Origin: Polyporus tsugae
Taxonomy: Eukaryota; Basidiomycota; Agaricomycetes; Polyporales; Polyporaceae
DNA: 64,000 bases
Reading direction: 5' to 3'
Assembly (NCBI GenBank): GCA_024305745.1
Contig: JAHRBS010000003.1
Span: forward strand, 1,240,001 to 1,304,000
Shown in pieces: positions 24,919 to 36,944 of this stretch; the stretch's first letter is position 1, and each line of letters begins with the position of its first letter. Below the pieces are notes generated by a model, which was given only the letters and a program-made list of their open reading frames with translations, did no database searches and was not told the DNA's origin. The position numbers and the translations under genes are program-made.

Positions 24919-27730
24919 CTACGCCGCCCGAAGCTTCGTGAAGATGCTCCGCAACGGCACAGGCATCCTGCTGCTATTCCTCTGACTCTGAGATCCCACC
25001 GTGCCCGCGCCCGCGGGCGTCCCTCCGCAGACGTTCTCCACCCTCAGCTGAGAGCTCGGCGAGACGCCCGCCGACGGTCTCCGCGTGGTCGGAGTAAGAG
25101 CCTCGCCGCGTTCATGCTCCAGCGAGCTCCGCGCGGACGCCATCTGAGAGGCGCGGTGGCCGCCATGCTCCTTGCCGTTGGGCCCCGTATGGGACACGGG
25201 GTCCTTGTGCCCGGTGCGCGGAGTAGTCTGAGGACGCTTGACCGGGCTCGAGCTCGCCGCACTCGGTTTGCGTTCCACCACGTTAGCCATGTTCTGGCGT
25301 ACGTTTGCGCTGATCGTCTTCAGCGGCGTGCGGCGCTGGTCCTGATTCTTGAGCGGGGACGACATGGTCGGGTACGGAGACTGCAGCGTCGGGGCACCCA
25401 CCACCGCGCCGCCCGCGCCAGAGCCCACTCGGGGCGATGGGAGGCCAGGCGGACGGGACGGAGAGGGCTTGTGCGCGAGCGCACGGACGGCAGGATGCTT
25501 CGCCGTCGTCGGTATCCTCACTGCAGCGCTCGGGCTTGTGTTGCTCACATTGTCCCGGCTTCGGCACGTGGGAGGCGCAGAGCGAGGGGGAGTCATGAGC
25601 GTGGGTGCGGGCGCCGAGGTCGTCGGCATCGCGGCGCTGTCAGATGGAACTTGACGCGGTACGGTGACGTCTGAAGCAGCCTCTTCGGGCCCGTGGCTGC
25701 CGGAGAAATGGGGATGCGTTTGCATCTTGCGCAGCGGAGAGCTCTTGCTGGGGGTCCGCATTGTCGCGGCCGTAGGAACAGGGATGCGCTTGAGCGCGGA
25801 GAGGACGTCCAGATCAGAGTGATGCTTGGACGGCGTCCCGGGGCGGTCGGCAGGCTCGTCGTTCATCGCCGTGGCGTACTCGTAGAGGCTGGGCACGGCG
25901 GAAAACCTCACGCTCTTCTTCTCCTTTAGGATGCCGCGGATGGGGAGCCCCGCGCTAGACGCTGTGCTGGACGGACGCGAGTTGGGCGGTGTGAAGAACG
26001 AGCCCTCGAAGGAAGCAGGGGCTGATAGGGGCACAGACGAGGGGATCTCGAAGGGAACGGGTTCGTCGAATTCGTCCAGCAAAAAATCGATGCTTCGGTC
26101 ACCGGGCGGGCTGCAGAGCTTGCCAGTCTTTGCGGGTCGCTCCGCGTCGCCGGGGGCGATTTGGATATCACCATCCGGTGCCTGGATGATGACAGTCTTG
26201 CGCCGCGCCTGCTTGACGGAGGGGGGAGTCTGCGCCAATGGCTGCTGGACGTTGACATCGGGTTTGTTGTCGTCACTCCGGGACCCTGTTGCTGTCGGGG
26301 CTGGAGACCCCTTGCTGGACTCGTCCGTGATTAGCGATTCGATTCCTGTATACGCGACCGTGTGGGGCGGCGGAGACGCAGGAGGACAAACCTCTGCGGG
26401 ATGACCCTTGCTCTCCTGCCATTCGATGACGAGGTCCTGCACAAACCGCCATTCCTCGTCGTTCGCATCTGGAAGCTGCGCAGCTGTCGCCATCCCCCAT
26501 CGGGTGTCTGGTTCGAGGCTCGGAGGGGGATGTGAAGGGGGCTGGTGCTCCGCTTCAGTCGGCGTGAAGGGCGGTGGCGGAACGAGAGCCTTGAGATTGC
26601 TGCACATGGTGAATAGCCCCATGTCGAACCTGGAGGGTTCCCCAGCGCCGACTCCATTGAATGACGGACTCGTGGGAGAAGAGCCAAGGAACGCAGACGG
26701 AATGTCGGGGTAGGAGTTGCTATCAGCGCTTTCGGGCATACTCGGTTTCTCGGGTTGGTCGAGGGACAACGCGGGGGGCGGCTTCTTTCCCCGCCGGATG
26801 GCTAAAGGTACGTCTTGATGGCTGTGCAGGTTCGAAGAAGATTCGAGGGAGAGGGCGAGGGCCGCAGTTGAGTTCGAAACCATGATTGTGGGAACCAACA
26901 GCAACCCGCTAGGACTGTCCTTGTGTGGCACACCAGCGGTAGAACCACCGGGTCGTGACATCGGGGTGCAAGGAGCGGTGACGGGGTTCATAGAAGCACT
27001 GGCAACATCAGACAGGTCCACCAGAGCCATATCGGGATGCGGTTCCGCGGGGGGTAGACCGGTAACAGTGGGAGAAGCACCGCTGAATGGACCGCGGTGT
27101 GTGCAGTGGAATAGATCAGGAGAAGTCGAGTGGCCGCGTGCTGAAGGGTCACTGCCCTTGACCGGTTCTCGATCGGAAGCACCGTTCGGATAGTCGGGAT
27201 GCGAGTCATCCGATGTCTATAGTTCGGTATCTGCTTCGAAATTGTGCAGCGTCGGGTAACGGAACACCACTCACCACCCACGAATCTATGGAAGCCTTCT
27301 CCATCAGAATCACCTTGGGCCGAGGGGCGGTGAGTGAGGACACGAGTGAATGGGAGGCATCGCCTGCGCGAAGGGGTGTGGCAGGAGCATGCTGGGCCGC
27401 AGAGGGCTGCCCAGCCAAACCGAGATCGTTGAGGAAGACCCGAGGTTTGCGCTCGGCGGGGAACGGAGGGATGTCGTCAAAAGACTGAAAAGATCGCAAG
27501 CTACTCGAGGTGGATGAGAAGCTGAGGCGAGTCGACAGTAGGCTTTCGGCGACGTAAGACGAGAGGATGGCCTGGAGATCTAGCGACGCAGTTGAGGCTC
27601 TGGAAGTGATGTGCCCTCGTGAGGCACATGCTGCTATTGCCGTCATCATTGCCGTTGGCGTGGGGGAGGAAGACCTGCAGACATACCCGTTTGGAGGACA
27701 GACGGGTATGCACGTCGCGGCTGACGACAT
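24919..27730 (-). CDS. Large disordered Ser/Pro-rich protein with candidate PP1-docking motif
   Basis: Two exons, 27275-27730 and 24919-27216, split by a 58-base intron in phase 0, give 917 residues. The sequence is dominated by Ser, Pro, Thr and Ala with SPxx, TPxx and polybasic patches. No enzyme domain is visible. The one clearly structured-looking stretch is near residues 578-590: GILKEKKSVRFS, which combines a GILK element and a KSVRF (RVxF-type) element, both known protein phosphatase 1 docking motifs. An acidic segment (IDFLLDEFDEPVPFEI) precedes it by about 50 residues. The C-terminus ends basic (RSIFTKLRAA). It is divergent from the ELMO gene, 1.5 kb away. The function is unknown; a phosphatase-regulatory or cytoskeletal scaffold role is conjecture. 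Confidence 0.75.
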
Positions 27731-29253
27731 ACCCGAACCCGAGGCTGACCTCGGTCTTCCCCAACCGAGTTAGCCAGCCGAGGATCGAGCACGTACGGCT
27801 CCACACAGTCCCAGCTGTGTGCCATGTATTGTCGCCTCCGCTGTATCCATGCGCCTATGGATTAATGTTGATAGCAATTTCCGACCTAGGGAACGTTAAC
27901 GCGTGCTGTGAGAACGTTGAACAAGCCCCACAGAGTGGGCGGGTTTGCAAACGCACCTTTCTCACCATCTAGACATTTCGTGAACATGGATGGTGTCTTG
28001 GTCTACAGTCGTTTGCGTCGATTCGATTCAGACATGCAACTGGCGGCGAATTAGAAGCCACGCATCTATGTATCGAGGGAAATGCGCGGCCAGTGAGAGG
28101 TTAGTCATGATGCATGGATGATGATGTGCAAGAGCGTTGTGGCGTCACAGGCGTGGACGAGCGATGTTGACGCTTGCGTCGTCGGGTATCGCGTCAAGTT
28201 CCCACCCCGAGTCCGACGGTCGACCCCGTCGTTTCCCCCCGCCCCCGCCTTGTCCCCACTCCCCCTCCCTTTCCATTGTCCCGGCCCGCTCCCCCAAGGC
28301 CGCGGCCGTCCCCTCGTTTGCTTCCATACGTGCTTGGTGCCTGCCCGACCGAGGAAGAACGCTGGTATTCATAACTTATCCCTTCTGGAAATTTGACACC
28401 GGTCTGCAGTGCACCGCCCTCCAAGCCCAACCTCGCCCGGACCCCGTCCGCGACGTTCCTCCTTCCCCTCCGTCTGCCGTTCCATCCACCCTATCCTTGG
28501 CTCTATCCTTCTCGCATACCCGTATTGCTAGCCTCTGAATCTTACTGTATCCGCACGTCTCTCCCGTTGACTTGGAATAACTTATACACTTCGTCTCCTT
28601 CAAGAGGTTCGCGCACGCTTGGCTTTTGGTGAGTCTCTCCCCCTTCTCGTCTGTCTGTCTGTCCCCAGCATGCCTTCGCGTGATGATCACTTTTTATACA
28701 TTTGCACGTCAGTCTGAGTGCCCCATCCGGGGTGCGCTCGATGCCAAATTCGCATATCTGATCCCCTACCGTCTTGTTAAAGTTAACCTCAGACGCTGAT
28801 GCGCCTTCCTCCTCCGCAGTGTTATCGCTTCAGGACAGAAACCTTGGGGAATAATTCTCGCTTCATTCATTGTGAGTCCCCATCTCTGTGTATGGACAGT
28901 GACAGGCTGTTGGGGCGCGTGCTTGGACGCTAGGAAGGTGGATGTGGGAGGGTGGAGGATAAATTTGAGCGCGAGTACCCGAGCGGATGCGGTCGACGAA
29001 CAGATGATGTACTGCTCTCGGGCGCGCTCGTCCACTATCATCATGTTCGCCGTCGTACGAAATCTTCTCTTGACTGTCTGAATCCTATCCTGCCCTGGCG
29101 CGCATGCCTGTCGTCTGCCACTGCCCAACGCTTCCTCGCGTTTCATGTATATTGAAGCTAATATTAACGCGCCATGCCATTTTCATCCGTTTTGGTCCTC
29201 GCTCGCAGACACGCTAATCCGACCCACGTCCGCACCTGCACCCACGTATCAAC
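27731..29253. promoter_or_regulatory. Divergent intergenic region, promoters of the 917-residue protein and ELMO genes
   Basis: From about 28220 to 28720 the plus strand is strongly pyrimidine-rich, with CCCC runs and TCTG repeats, as is common just upstream of fungal transcription starts. Several GT...AG segments, such as GTGAGTCTCTCCC...CCCCAG from about 28629, could be introns in the ELMO 5' leader. No coding gene is recognised. Confidence 0.45.
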
Positions 29254-32200
29254 ATGTCTTCGTACTCCCTCGATGACGGCAACTCGCGGGCGCTGCCCCC
29301 GCCCTCGTTCTCCCAGCCGACGAATGGCAAGTCCGGGGGGAGCAAGGGCGGGCTCGTGCCCACGAACAACGTGACGACGAAGGAGGGCATCACCGTCCGG
29401 ACGAGGATCGAGCCGAGCCTGGCGGTCGAGGATGTCATCCGGCAGCTATGCATCAGCCTGAAGCTGAAGGACCCGCCTGCGATGTATGCGCTGCGCGACG
29501 AGAGTGACGAGCTGGTGACGAACGATAACCTGCGGAAGAAGATCAAGGCGAAGATGAACCTCAAGTAAGTCCCTTCCATCTTTCCTTCTCCCTCCGTGTC
29601 GCACGACGATCCTTTTGTCGTGTTCGTGAGCGCATCCGCCTACCCCTCTTGTCTCGTCTAGGCTTGTGAATGCCCCGGCAATCGAGGCGGCGGAGATCGT
29701 AGAGAAGCTGGCTCAAAGGGATGGGAAGCTCGGCCTCGCGCTCACATCATTGCGCAAACTGATACGAGTACGTCTTGAAGGTCCTCATTTCCTTGCGAGT
29801 GTACTGAAGCCATTTGCAGGAAGAGCAGTTCGCGAACGAGTTCCTGCAACGAGACGGTCTCCATGATCTCATCGACGTCATTAACTCCGCCCACGGAAAC
29901 ACCCTTGCTGTCAGTTCAGCCCCGCTGCTGTCACGACATGAGTGTAGTTAAACTGACTGACACCCGTACGCATTAGTACGCCCTGACCGCGATGCAGAAC
30001 CTGATGGAGCTCGACTATGGGTGGGCAAACCTCGACAACTCGTTCATCCTCAAGGTCGTGCAAATACTGTCGTCGGAGCAGTCGCTGATCAACGTGTGTC
30101 GGCCGGCGACGGCGATCCTCAAGAAGCTCGTGGAGGCAGACCCAGGTAGCGCGTCTGGCGTCCATGCTCCGAGCTCGAGCAGGGGTCCACCGTCTCCTCC
30201 CCCAGGGTCCGTGTATAGGTACGGGTTCGACGTCGTGTTCGAGCAAATACGCAAGGAGCGGCGGCTGCTGGAGACGGTGGTGAGCCGGCTGGGAAGCGCA
30301 GACACGACGATGGCTCTGTACAGGTCCGTGGCCGTGAGCTGTGGTGTGGTGTGGTGTGGACTGTGGAGGCTGACGGTGGTGGTGTAGCATGATGCTGATC
30401 AACTCGCTGATGGCGCATGCGAGCGACCCGAGATGGGATGAGTTCATCGCGGAGCTGGAGCGACTGAACGTGCGGAAGGCGGTCATCGTGCGTCTTGTCT
30501 TGTCTTGTGCGCTGGTTTAGTGCGCCGCCACTGACCTGCCTCGTCCTCGCAGCGGCTCATGTCATCGCATACAATCGAAGATCTCACGTCGTGCATCCTC
30601 GACTTCCAAGCGAACATGGTCCGAGTGACGTTCCGGAAGAAGACGACGCTGATTGAGCCCGACTTCGAGCCGCTGCAGAGCGCTGCGCTTCAGTTTATCT
30701 GGGAGAGCAGCCGCCAGCAGGAGGACCGCGGGGACCCTGTCACGACCGTCAAGTGGCTGAAGCTCGGGTTCGAGACGGAAGACATTGGTCACGAGTTTAG
30801 GGAAGTCGGTGTGCTTGGTTTGGATTGCCTGGTGGGTCGTTTGCTTCCGGCGGACAACGCGTCGCGGATCGTGGTAGGAACTAAAGCACTGCTTAGAAAT
30901 ACTTTGTGGAGAAGGACCCCGACCACTGGGCGAAGGTCGTCCAGGAACAGCTGAGCCGACCCGAGGAGCGGCGTTGTCCGATTGCGAAGGCGTCGAACGA
31001 AGTGGCCGACCTCCTCTCGGAACATTGGGCCATTTACGAGCCGGGATGTCCGTATCCACCTTCCGTCCTGCTCTACTCTCTTTGTATTGAACGAGTCTTG
31101 TCCTGTTTCGCAGACTCGACGGCAACGACGTTCCAACCATTCTTCCTCAACTTCTACAAAGTACATTCCCTCGCCCTCCAGTTCTTCCTGCGCATGTGGA
31201 ATGAGAGCGGGTCTTCTACCGGCGACTTCCCTCGCCTCGTCGCTCTGACCCGAAGCCAGTGCGTCCCCATCTCCTTCAATTTCCCCTTAATTTCCCTCGT
31301 TACCGTCACCGTCTTCTCCCGCATTCTGTTCCGTGCTTGATCTCCCCATGATTGATGACTTACTGCGTGTCTCTCCAGAGTAAAGGTCGCGCTCAAGCAA
31401 GAAAACATCCGACCTTGGCATGAGGTCGAGCAAGAGTTCCTTGAGTGCGAGTACCGCGCCGTCCGCGAACGCCAGATGCAGGAGCTCGAGATGGAGGACG
31501 ACATCATGAGCAAAGCTCCCATCCGGTGCGTAACGTTGTCGACCCTTTGCTTTCGTAATAGTGCTGACGGTCAACGTCATGCCCTGTAGAAACCTCCGTG
31601 CGAAGTTGTACAAAGAGTCCTTCGAATTTGTCCGCCAGCAGCGCATCCACTGTTTGTTGGAAGGGGCTTGGTTCATGAATGGCATACCACTCGCCACCAC
31701 TGTTCCTCGAGATACACTCAAGCGGCCAACACGTCCGTGGAGGTTCCTCCGACTGGTGTGTGGACCTTGCTCGTGCTCTTCACAGCTGTTTCGCTCACTA
31801 TACTCGTCGTTTCAAGGACGCCGGCTTGAAGTACCTCCACTACGTCGACAGTGCCGTCAAGTTCCCCGTCCGCAAGGGTTTGGAAGACCTTCCCGACCGC
31901 ATCGAGATCTCCATGATCAGCGAGGTCGCAACAGGCACCTGCGCGCCATTCCCACACATGCGTGGCGACCAGAACGACCTCCCACTAGGAGCGAACTCGC
32001 CCCTCCTCGCGTCCAGCATGTCCTTCTCTCTCCTCAGCACGAGCGGCGGCTCGCTCGCGGACCAGATCGCGCCGGACCAGGCACGCTGGGCGGACTGGAC
32101 AGACGGCCTCAACATGCTCCGGAGAGACGGCGGGCACGTCGCGTCGCAGGAGACGGAGCTGTTCGTCCAGGCGCTGACGGAGATCGGGCTCAAGATCAAG

Positions 32201-32376
32201 CTGCTAGGTTCGTCGCCGCCGTACGTCTTGAATCATCCTGATCGTAACTGAACCTGGTTTGTTTCGCAGACCTATCTGGCGAGAAGGTCGAGATCCCGAG
32301 CGGACTCGTGGCTGGCCCGACGCCGATCAACAGCGATTTCTTCTTCTCGGACCTGTCTTACGACCCCCAGGCATGA
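29254..32376 (+). CDS. ELMO/CED-12 family protein (armadillo-like, ELMO and PH domains)
   Basis: The start MSSYSLDDGNSR is followed by a Ras-binding-like fold (EGITVRTRIEPSLAVEDVIRQ), then armadillo-like helices across several exons (QRDGLHDLIDVINSAHGNT; LMELDYGWANLDNSFILKV). The ELMO domain includes LQFIWESSRQQ and WLKLGFETEDIGHEFREVG, then GLDCLKYFVEKDP. A C-terminal PH domain begins at LLEGAWFMNG; an intron at 31756-31816 joins PWRFLRL to DAGLKYLHYVDS in phase 0. The last exon ends with SGLVAGPTPINSDFFFS and the stop is at 32376. ELMO proteins pair with DOCK exchange factors to activate Rac/Cdc42 GTPases at membranes, controlling actin and polar growth. No DOCK gene lies in the window. About ten short introns; domain order is normal. 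Confidence 0.9.
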
Positions 32377-33180
32377 GTCACGTCCTCGTCCGTCCTCGCC
32401 ATGTCCTACATGCTCGGCTCGCGAATCGATGCTCCGTCCGCGGTGCCCCAGTGCTTCCTCTCTGCCTGCTCCCGCTACTGTTGATTTCGGTGCGGATCCC
32501 TGGTTCTCATTGTATGTGCTCGGGCGGCAACTGCCGTCGTTGCGCTGTGGAAGGTGATACCAATGTATGTATGTAAAACTTCCGCCTAATATGTTGCCCT
32601 TGTTAGATACCAGTACTATGGTCGGAGTATATCAATTTCTGTTCATCTGGGAGATACCATCTGGACTTCGGGCCAGAGTGTGCATGGGCTCCGTGAACCC
32701 CGGCATGCGTTCTTGCCCTTGTCTTGAAGCTCCTGAAGCTCTTGTTGAGGGTCTTCGAGGCCTGAGCCTTGTGTTAAGCAGTTTAATCTTCACCCATGGA
32801 ACTCACAGCAACTGCTTTAGCGTTCAAACGTTCCTTAAGGAGTATGACTTCAATTTGGGTGCTACGCGCCCTGTATGTTCCTTTCAAGCATTGCTATGAA
32901 TGCAGCGGCCAAGGGAGGCTCAGTATCAGAAGGAAGTGGATGGTAATGAGAACAAGGAGATGCGGAAGTGGCTGGTGGCGTGTGGTCGACAGACGTGTCG
33001 CGCATACCACTCGGCACCCTCCAAACATCTAGCACCGACAGAGACAGAAAGACCTTCCACGGAGTGGCACGTTTGTAGCTAATACACTCTGAAGGTCATG
33101 GCATTTACATTAACGGCCTGTGAGTCGCCTTGCAGCTAGCCTTGCTGAGTGAAAGCACTTCGCTTTCTCGTCACCGACTA
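32377..33180. other. Intergenic region between ELMO and the F-box duplication
   Basis: This holds the ELMO 3' region and about 600 bases with only chance frames. Nothing recognised. The duplicated segment begins at roughly 33180. Confidence 0.4.
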
Positions 33181-35090
33181 CGCGATATGTTTCGCGAGTG
33201 TATGCGAATCCTGCGGAAGCTAAAATCACGCACACATCAAATGTAGCCCACATAAATCAATACCTTCAGTAATCGTCGGAATAGGACTCGTCGTCATCCT
33301 CCTTTTCAGTCGAGCACCCATCCCACTTCACCTCCACTATGACCTCCTGATACGGCTAGCGTCCGTCGCCGTCACGTACTTGCACCCCAAGATCTGCAGC
33401 TTCTCGAGCGAGACCCCGTAGTTGCAGCGCAGGATCACCCAATTGAGGAGCTGGTCGAAAAACTCGCCTTCGCTGCTTTCGTAACTTCAGATCTCGGAAT
33501 GGCGGAAGCGTCCTCGAGCTTCGGCTTGCGGAGTCGGCGGAGAGGGACAAGGACAAGCGTGGCCGATGGCTGTTGTTCCTTTTGCGCCCGCCGCAGGTTG
33601 CAGAGGGCCTTGAAGAAGCTCTTTCCAGGGTGCCCGCTGATATCGAGAGTCTCCACAGAAGGCGTGCGCGCGAACAACCTCCGCCAACGGACGTCGAATC
33701 CATCCTCTGGCCACATGGATACGGTCTGGACGCGCGAGTTGAACAGCGTCTTGGCACTGCTGTGAGCGGCTGATCGAGGTCCTCGTCCAAATACGAGGTG
33801 CGGAGTGTGAGGTCTATGGCAGGACGGCAGCTAATGTTGGCGTCGTGGTGACCGACAATTTTGACGAACGACGACGACAAATGAGGGAAAAATATCTGCA
33901 GCGCCAGTAAAGGCGTTAACGGGAGACGTGTGCAGAGAGGATCTCAGCCACGCGTGGGATCCCAGCCACACCGAGCGCAGTGACGGTCAACCTCGTTTCA
34001 GGGTTGACGCAGAGATGGTCCATCAGAAAGATGCAACCGTCCGTGTTACCGCCGATTTGCAAGCGTTGGAGGGAAATGAGGGCGATGGAGCGGTTAGTAG
34101 GGAGAGGAGGTCCGGCGGTTAACTGCTGATTGAAGCCGTCGCACGCATTCCTCCAACGTTAGATGGACAACTTGGGGAGGAGCCATTGCTTGGAGCGCGT
34201 CGAGGATTTGTTGGATAGTCCCGATGAGGTGGTCCGGTATTCCGATAAGGTTTGGGCCAGATGTAGTCAACGTGGGGCAGAACAGGGTTCCGTTCAGGCG
34301 ACCGGGAGCTGGCAGATCTCGAGATGGAGCAGGCGCGGTGTATGTCCAGTGGCAGGGAGGAGGTGAAGGAGCTATGGACCGTCTACCTCTGGGTCCTTCG
34401 TGTTGCAATGAGGCATCGGGTGGCTCAATTTCTCTGTTGGCATCCTGATCTGCCTCGAAGTCGCGACATAACGGAGTTCACGTAGGCGATGTGCATGTTG
34501 CCCGATGAGGTCCGTGGCTGAAGTCCAAGTTTCAGCTTCAATCCAGATGGATGGATCCAAAGTTAGATCGATATAGAGAGGCGAACTTTTCGACGACGGA
34601 AGGAGAGCGGAGAATGTCTTGGGCCTCCGCACGTAGATGCGACTCCAGAAGCGTGGCGTGCCCAGCGCGATATCACGCCAGTGTCGGCAGACGTGAGCAA
34701 GCCTGATCCATTGGGGACTTGTGAAGATAGACTTGTCCCAACGGTCGGCTCCCGAACGATAATGAGCTCAGGTGTACGCTACCAAGATCTGGGCGAGAAG
34801 CTCGCTGGGGAGTTGGTTGATGTCAGTGAGGGTGTTAAGGCGGGTCTTCAGGGTGAGGATTTTACACAGATAGTCGGCGATGTCGTTCAAAATCGCACTC
34901 CGTTCTGCTGCAAACCAGGTGAGGCTTGGCTCGGACTCGGCAGTTGGTACTAGGTTGATTGTGGAACGTGGAGCTTGTGACAGAATTCAGCATGATCTCC
35001 TCTATTTTATAAGCCACACGACTAACCTTTTATCGTCGGGTTTGTTCAACTTGCTCGTGATGTTAGGTGAGGTGGCAAATCCCTCATCGC
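33180..35090 (-). repeat. Tandem duplication unit, left (decayed) copy
   Basis: This roughly 1.9-kb segment matches 35130-37090 along its whole length. The matches include sequence 3' of the genes (ATGTTTCGCGAGTGT here, ATGTTTCGTGAGTGT at about 35137) and sequence 5' of them (GGGTTTGTTCAACTTGCTCG near 35038, a similar GGATTTGTTGAGCTTGTTCTC near 37030). The whole gene with flanks was therefore copied head to tail. Ends are approximate. Confidence 0.75.
33280..34945 (-). pseudogene. F-box protein pseudogene, dead tandem copy of the gene at 35205-36944
   Basis: Translation in shifting frames follows the intact neighbour. It has an F-box (NQLPSELLAQILVAY), then an in-frame TGA at 34768-34770, then SPQWIRLAHVCRHWRDIALG, YVRRPKTFSALLPSSKSSPL, and, after a frame change, FCPTLTT and ILDALQAMAPP. 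The rest of the leucine-rich-like region needs further frame changes. The equivalent of the neighbour's start codon is missing. The acidic C-terminal tail is much shorter than in the live copy. It cannot make a full protein; a short N-terminal F-box peptide is conceivable but has no start. Confidence 0.85.
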
Positions 35091-35204
35091 GATAGTACCC
35101 AAGAGAAACAGTCACCAGCTTTCGACCCTACCCTAATGTTTCGTGAGTGTTATGCAAATCGTACAGAAGACGATCTCACGCACGTTAAATCGTGCCCATA
35201 TCCA

Positions 35205-36944
35205 CTACCAGCCGAATAAATGGAATCGTAAATCGTCATCGTCGTCATCGTCGTCGTCCTCCGAGTCCTCGTCCGTCGACTCCCGTTCCCACTCATCCCA
35301 CTTCACCTCCACTATGACCTCTCTGATGCGCCTAATGTCCTTCGCCCGGGCGTATTTGCACCCCCGGATCTGCAGCCTCTCGAGCGGGACCTGGTAGTTG
35401 CACCGCAGTATGGCCCAATCAAGGAGCTGGTCGGAAAATACGCCGTCGCCGCGTTCGGAACTCCAGATCGAATCGCGGAAGCGGACGTCGTCGAGCTTCA
35501 GCTCGCGAAGTCGAAGGAGAGGAATGAACGTCCCGGACGTCTGTTCCGTTTGAATCTGCCGCACGTCGCAGAGCGCCTTGAAGAAGGCGTTGCCTGGATG
35601 CCCGATGAGGTCGAGAGTCTCCACCGAGTACGTACACACGAACAGCTTGAGCCAGCTGACGTCGTAGCCGTTTCGTGAAGACATGGATAGGGTCTGGACG
35701 CGCGAGAACAACGTCTTGGCTGCTTTGAGCACAGCCGTGAGCGGCCGCTCCTGGGCCCCACCCGTCTCCGAGGTGTCAAGTGTGAGGTGTATCGCAGGAC
35801 CGCTATCGGGGTGTAGGCTATGTTTGACGTCCCTATAACCTGTAATGGTGACCTTCGACATCGAATAAGGGAAACATATGTTCAGCCCCAGCAAAGGCGC
35901 CGAGCGGGAAACATGTGCCGAGAGGATCTCGACCAAGCGTTGGATTCCCATCGCACCGTGCCCGGTGATATCGATCTTTGCCCCAGGGCTGACGGAGAGA
36001 TGGTCCATGAGGCGGACGCAATCGTTCGTGTTGCAGAGGATCCGCAAGCTTTGCAGGGAAGTGAGGGCGATGGAGCGGTTGGGGGGAGGAGGTTCAGTGG
36101 TGGGCGATTGAAGCGGTGGCACGGATTGTTCCAGTGTTAGATGACCGAGGGAGGGAGCCATTGCCTGCAGCGCGTCCATGAGTTGATCGAAGGTCCCAGT
36201 TGTGCCTGATCCGGCACGCCAAGCGGCATGACTGAAGACGACTAATGTAGTCAACGTGGGGCAGAAGACGGGGTCCGTCCACGCGACCGGGACATTGCGA
36301 AGTTCAAGATAGCGTAGGCGTGGCGTGTGTCCGGTGGCAGGGAGAAGGCGAAGGGGCTGTAAGCTGTCCGCTTCTGGCGAGCCCCAATACCATAACACGA
36401 GCCTTTCCAACAAGGGCATCGCGGGGCTCAATTTCTCAGCCAACCTCCTAACGTGCTTCGAAATCGCGACGTAACGGAGTTCCCGCAGGCGATGAGACTG
36501 TTGTCCTATACGCTCCGTGGCCGAAATCCAAGCTCCAGGGTCCGCCCAGCTGTCCTGATCCAATTTCAGATCGATGTAGAGAGGCGAGCTTTTCGACAAT
36601 GGGAGGAGAGCGGAGAATGTCTCGGGCTTCCGTACGTAGAGGTGGCTCCAAAAGCGTGGCGTGCCCAGCGCAACATCACGCCAGTGTCGGCAGACGTGAG
36701 CAAGCTTGATCCATTGGGGACTTGTCCGGATAGACTTATCGCTAGTCGCCGAACGATAGTGATCTCGGACGTAGACCACTAGAATTTGCGCGAGAACTTC
36801 GCTGGGTAGTCGGTTGATACGGGTGAATGTGTTAAGATGGGTCTTGAGGTTGATGAGTTTGCGTAGATAGAGGTCGATGTCTGCCAAAATCGCACCGCGT
36901 TCCGCCACGAAGCTGGTGCTGGACTCCACAGCTAGCGAGTCCAT
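35205..36944 (-). CDS. F-box protein, 579 residues, with acidic tail
   Basis: A single uninterrupted exon. The F-box lies near residues 43-95: INRLPSEVLAQILVVYV, then SPQWIKLAHVCRHWRDVALG, then TPRFWSHLYV, the usual LPxEVLxxI...CxxWRxxAL pattern. Beyond it, repeated Leu-rich segments (LRELRYVAIS, LERLVLWYW, LRYLELRNVPVAW, LRELKLDDVRF) form a degenerate leucine-rich-repeat substrate domain. The C-terminus is very acidic, with nine Asp in a row, then LRFHLFGW. F-box proteins join Skp1-Cullin-1 ubiquitin ligases and choose substrates; this target is unknown. Mushroom genomes carry large, rapidly changing families of such genes. It lies between a dead copy and a divergent F-box gene. Confidence 0.88.
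   Translation of the reverse strand: MDSLAVESSTSFVAERGAILADIDLYLRKLINLKTHLNTFTRINRLPSEVLAQILVVYVRDHYRSATSDKSIRTSPQWIKLAHVCRHWRDVALGTPRFWSHLYVRKPETFSALLPLSKSSPLYIDLKLDQDSWADPGAWISATERIGQQSHRLRELRYVAISKHVRRLAEKLSPAMPLLERLVLWYWGSPEADSLQPLRLLPATGHTPRLRYLELRNVPVAWTDPVFCPTLTTLVVFSHAAWRAGSGTTGTFDQLMDALQAMAPSLGHLTLEQSVPPLQSPTTEPPPPNRSIALTSLQSLRILCNTNDCVRLMDHLSVSPGAKIDITGHGAMGIQRLVEILSAHVSRSAPLLGLNICFPYSMSKVTITGYRDVKHSLHPDSGPAIHLTLDTSETGGAQERPLTAVLKAAKTLFSRVQTLSMSSRNGYDVSWLKLFVCTYSVETLDLIGHPGNAFFKALCDVRQIQTEQTSGTFIPLLRLRELKLDDVRFRDSIWSSERGDGVFSDQLLDWAILRCNYQVPLERLQIRGCKYARAKDIRRIREVIVEVKWDEWERESTDEDSEDDDDDDDDDLRFHLFGW
35225..35280. repeat. Imperfect trinucleotide repeat encoding the Asp/Glu/Ser tail
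   Basis: On the plus strand TCG and TCA triplets alternate (TCGTCATCGTCGTCATCGTC), read on the minus strand as Asp codons of the F-box protein tail. The decayed copy has only a few such triplets at the matching place (about 33288-33305), so the run grew or shrank after duplication. Confidence 0.7.
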
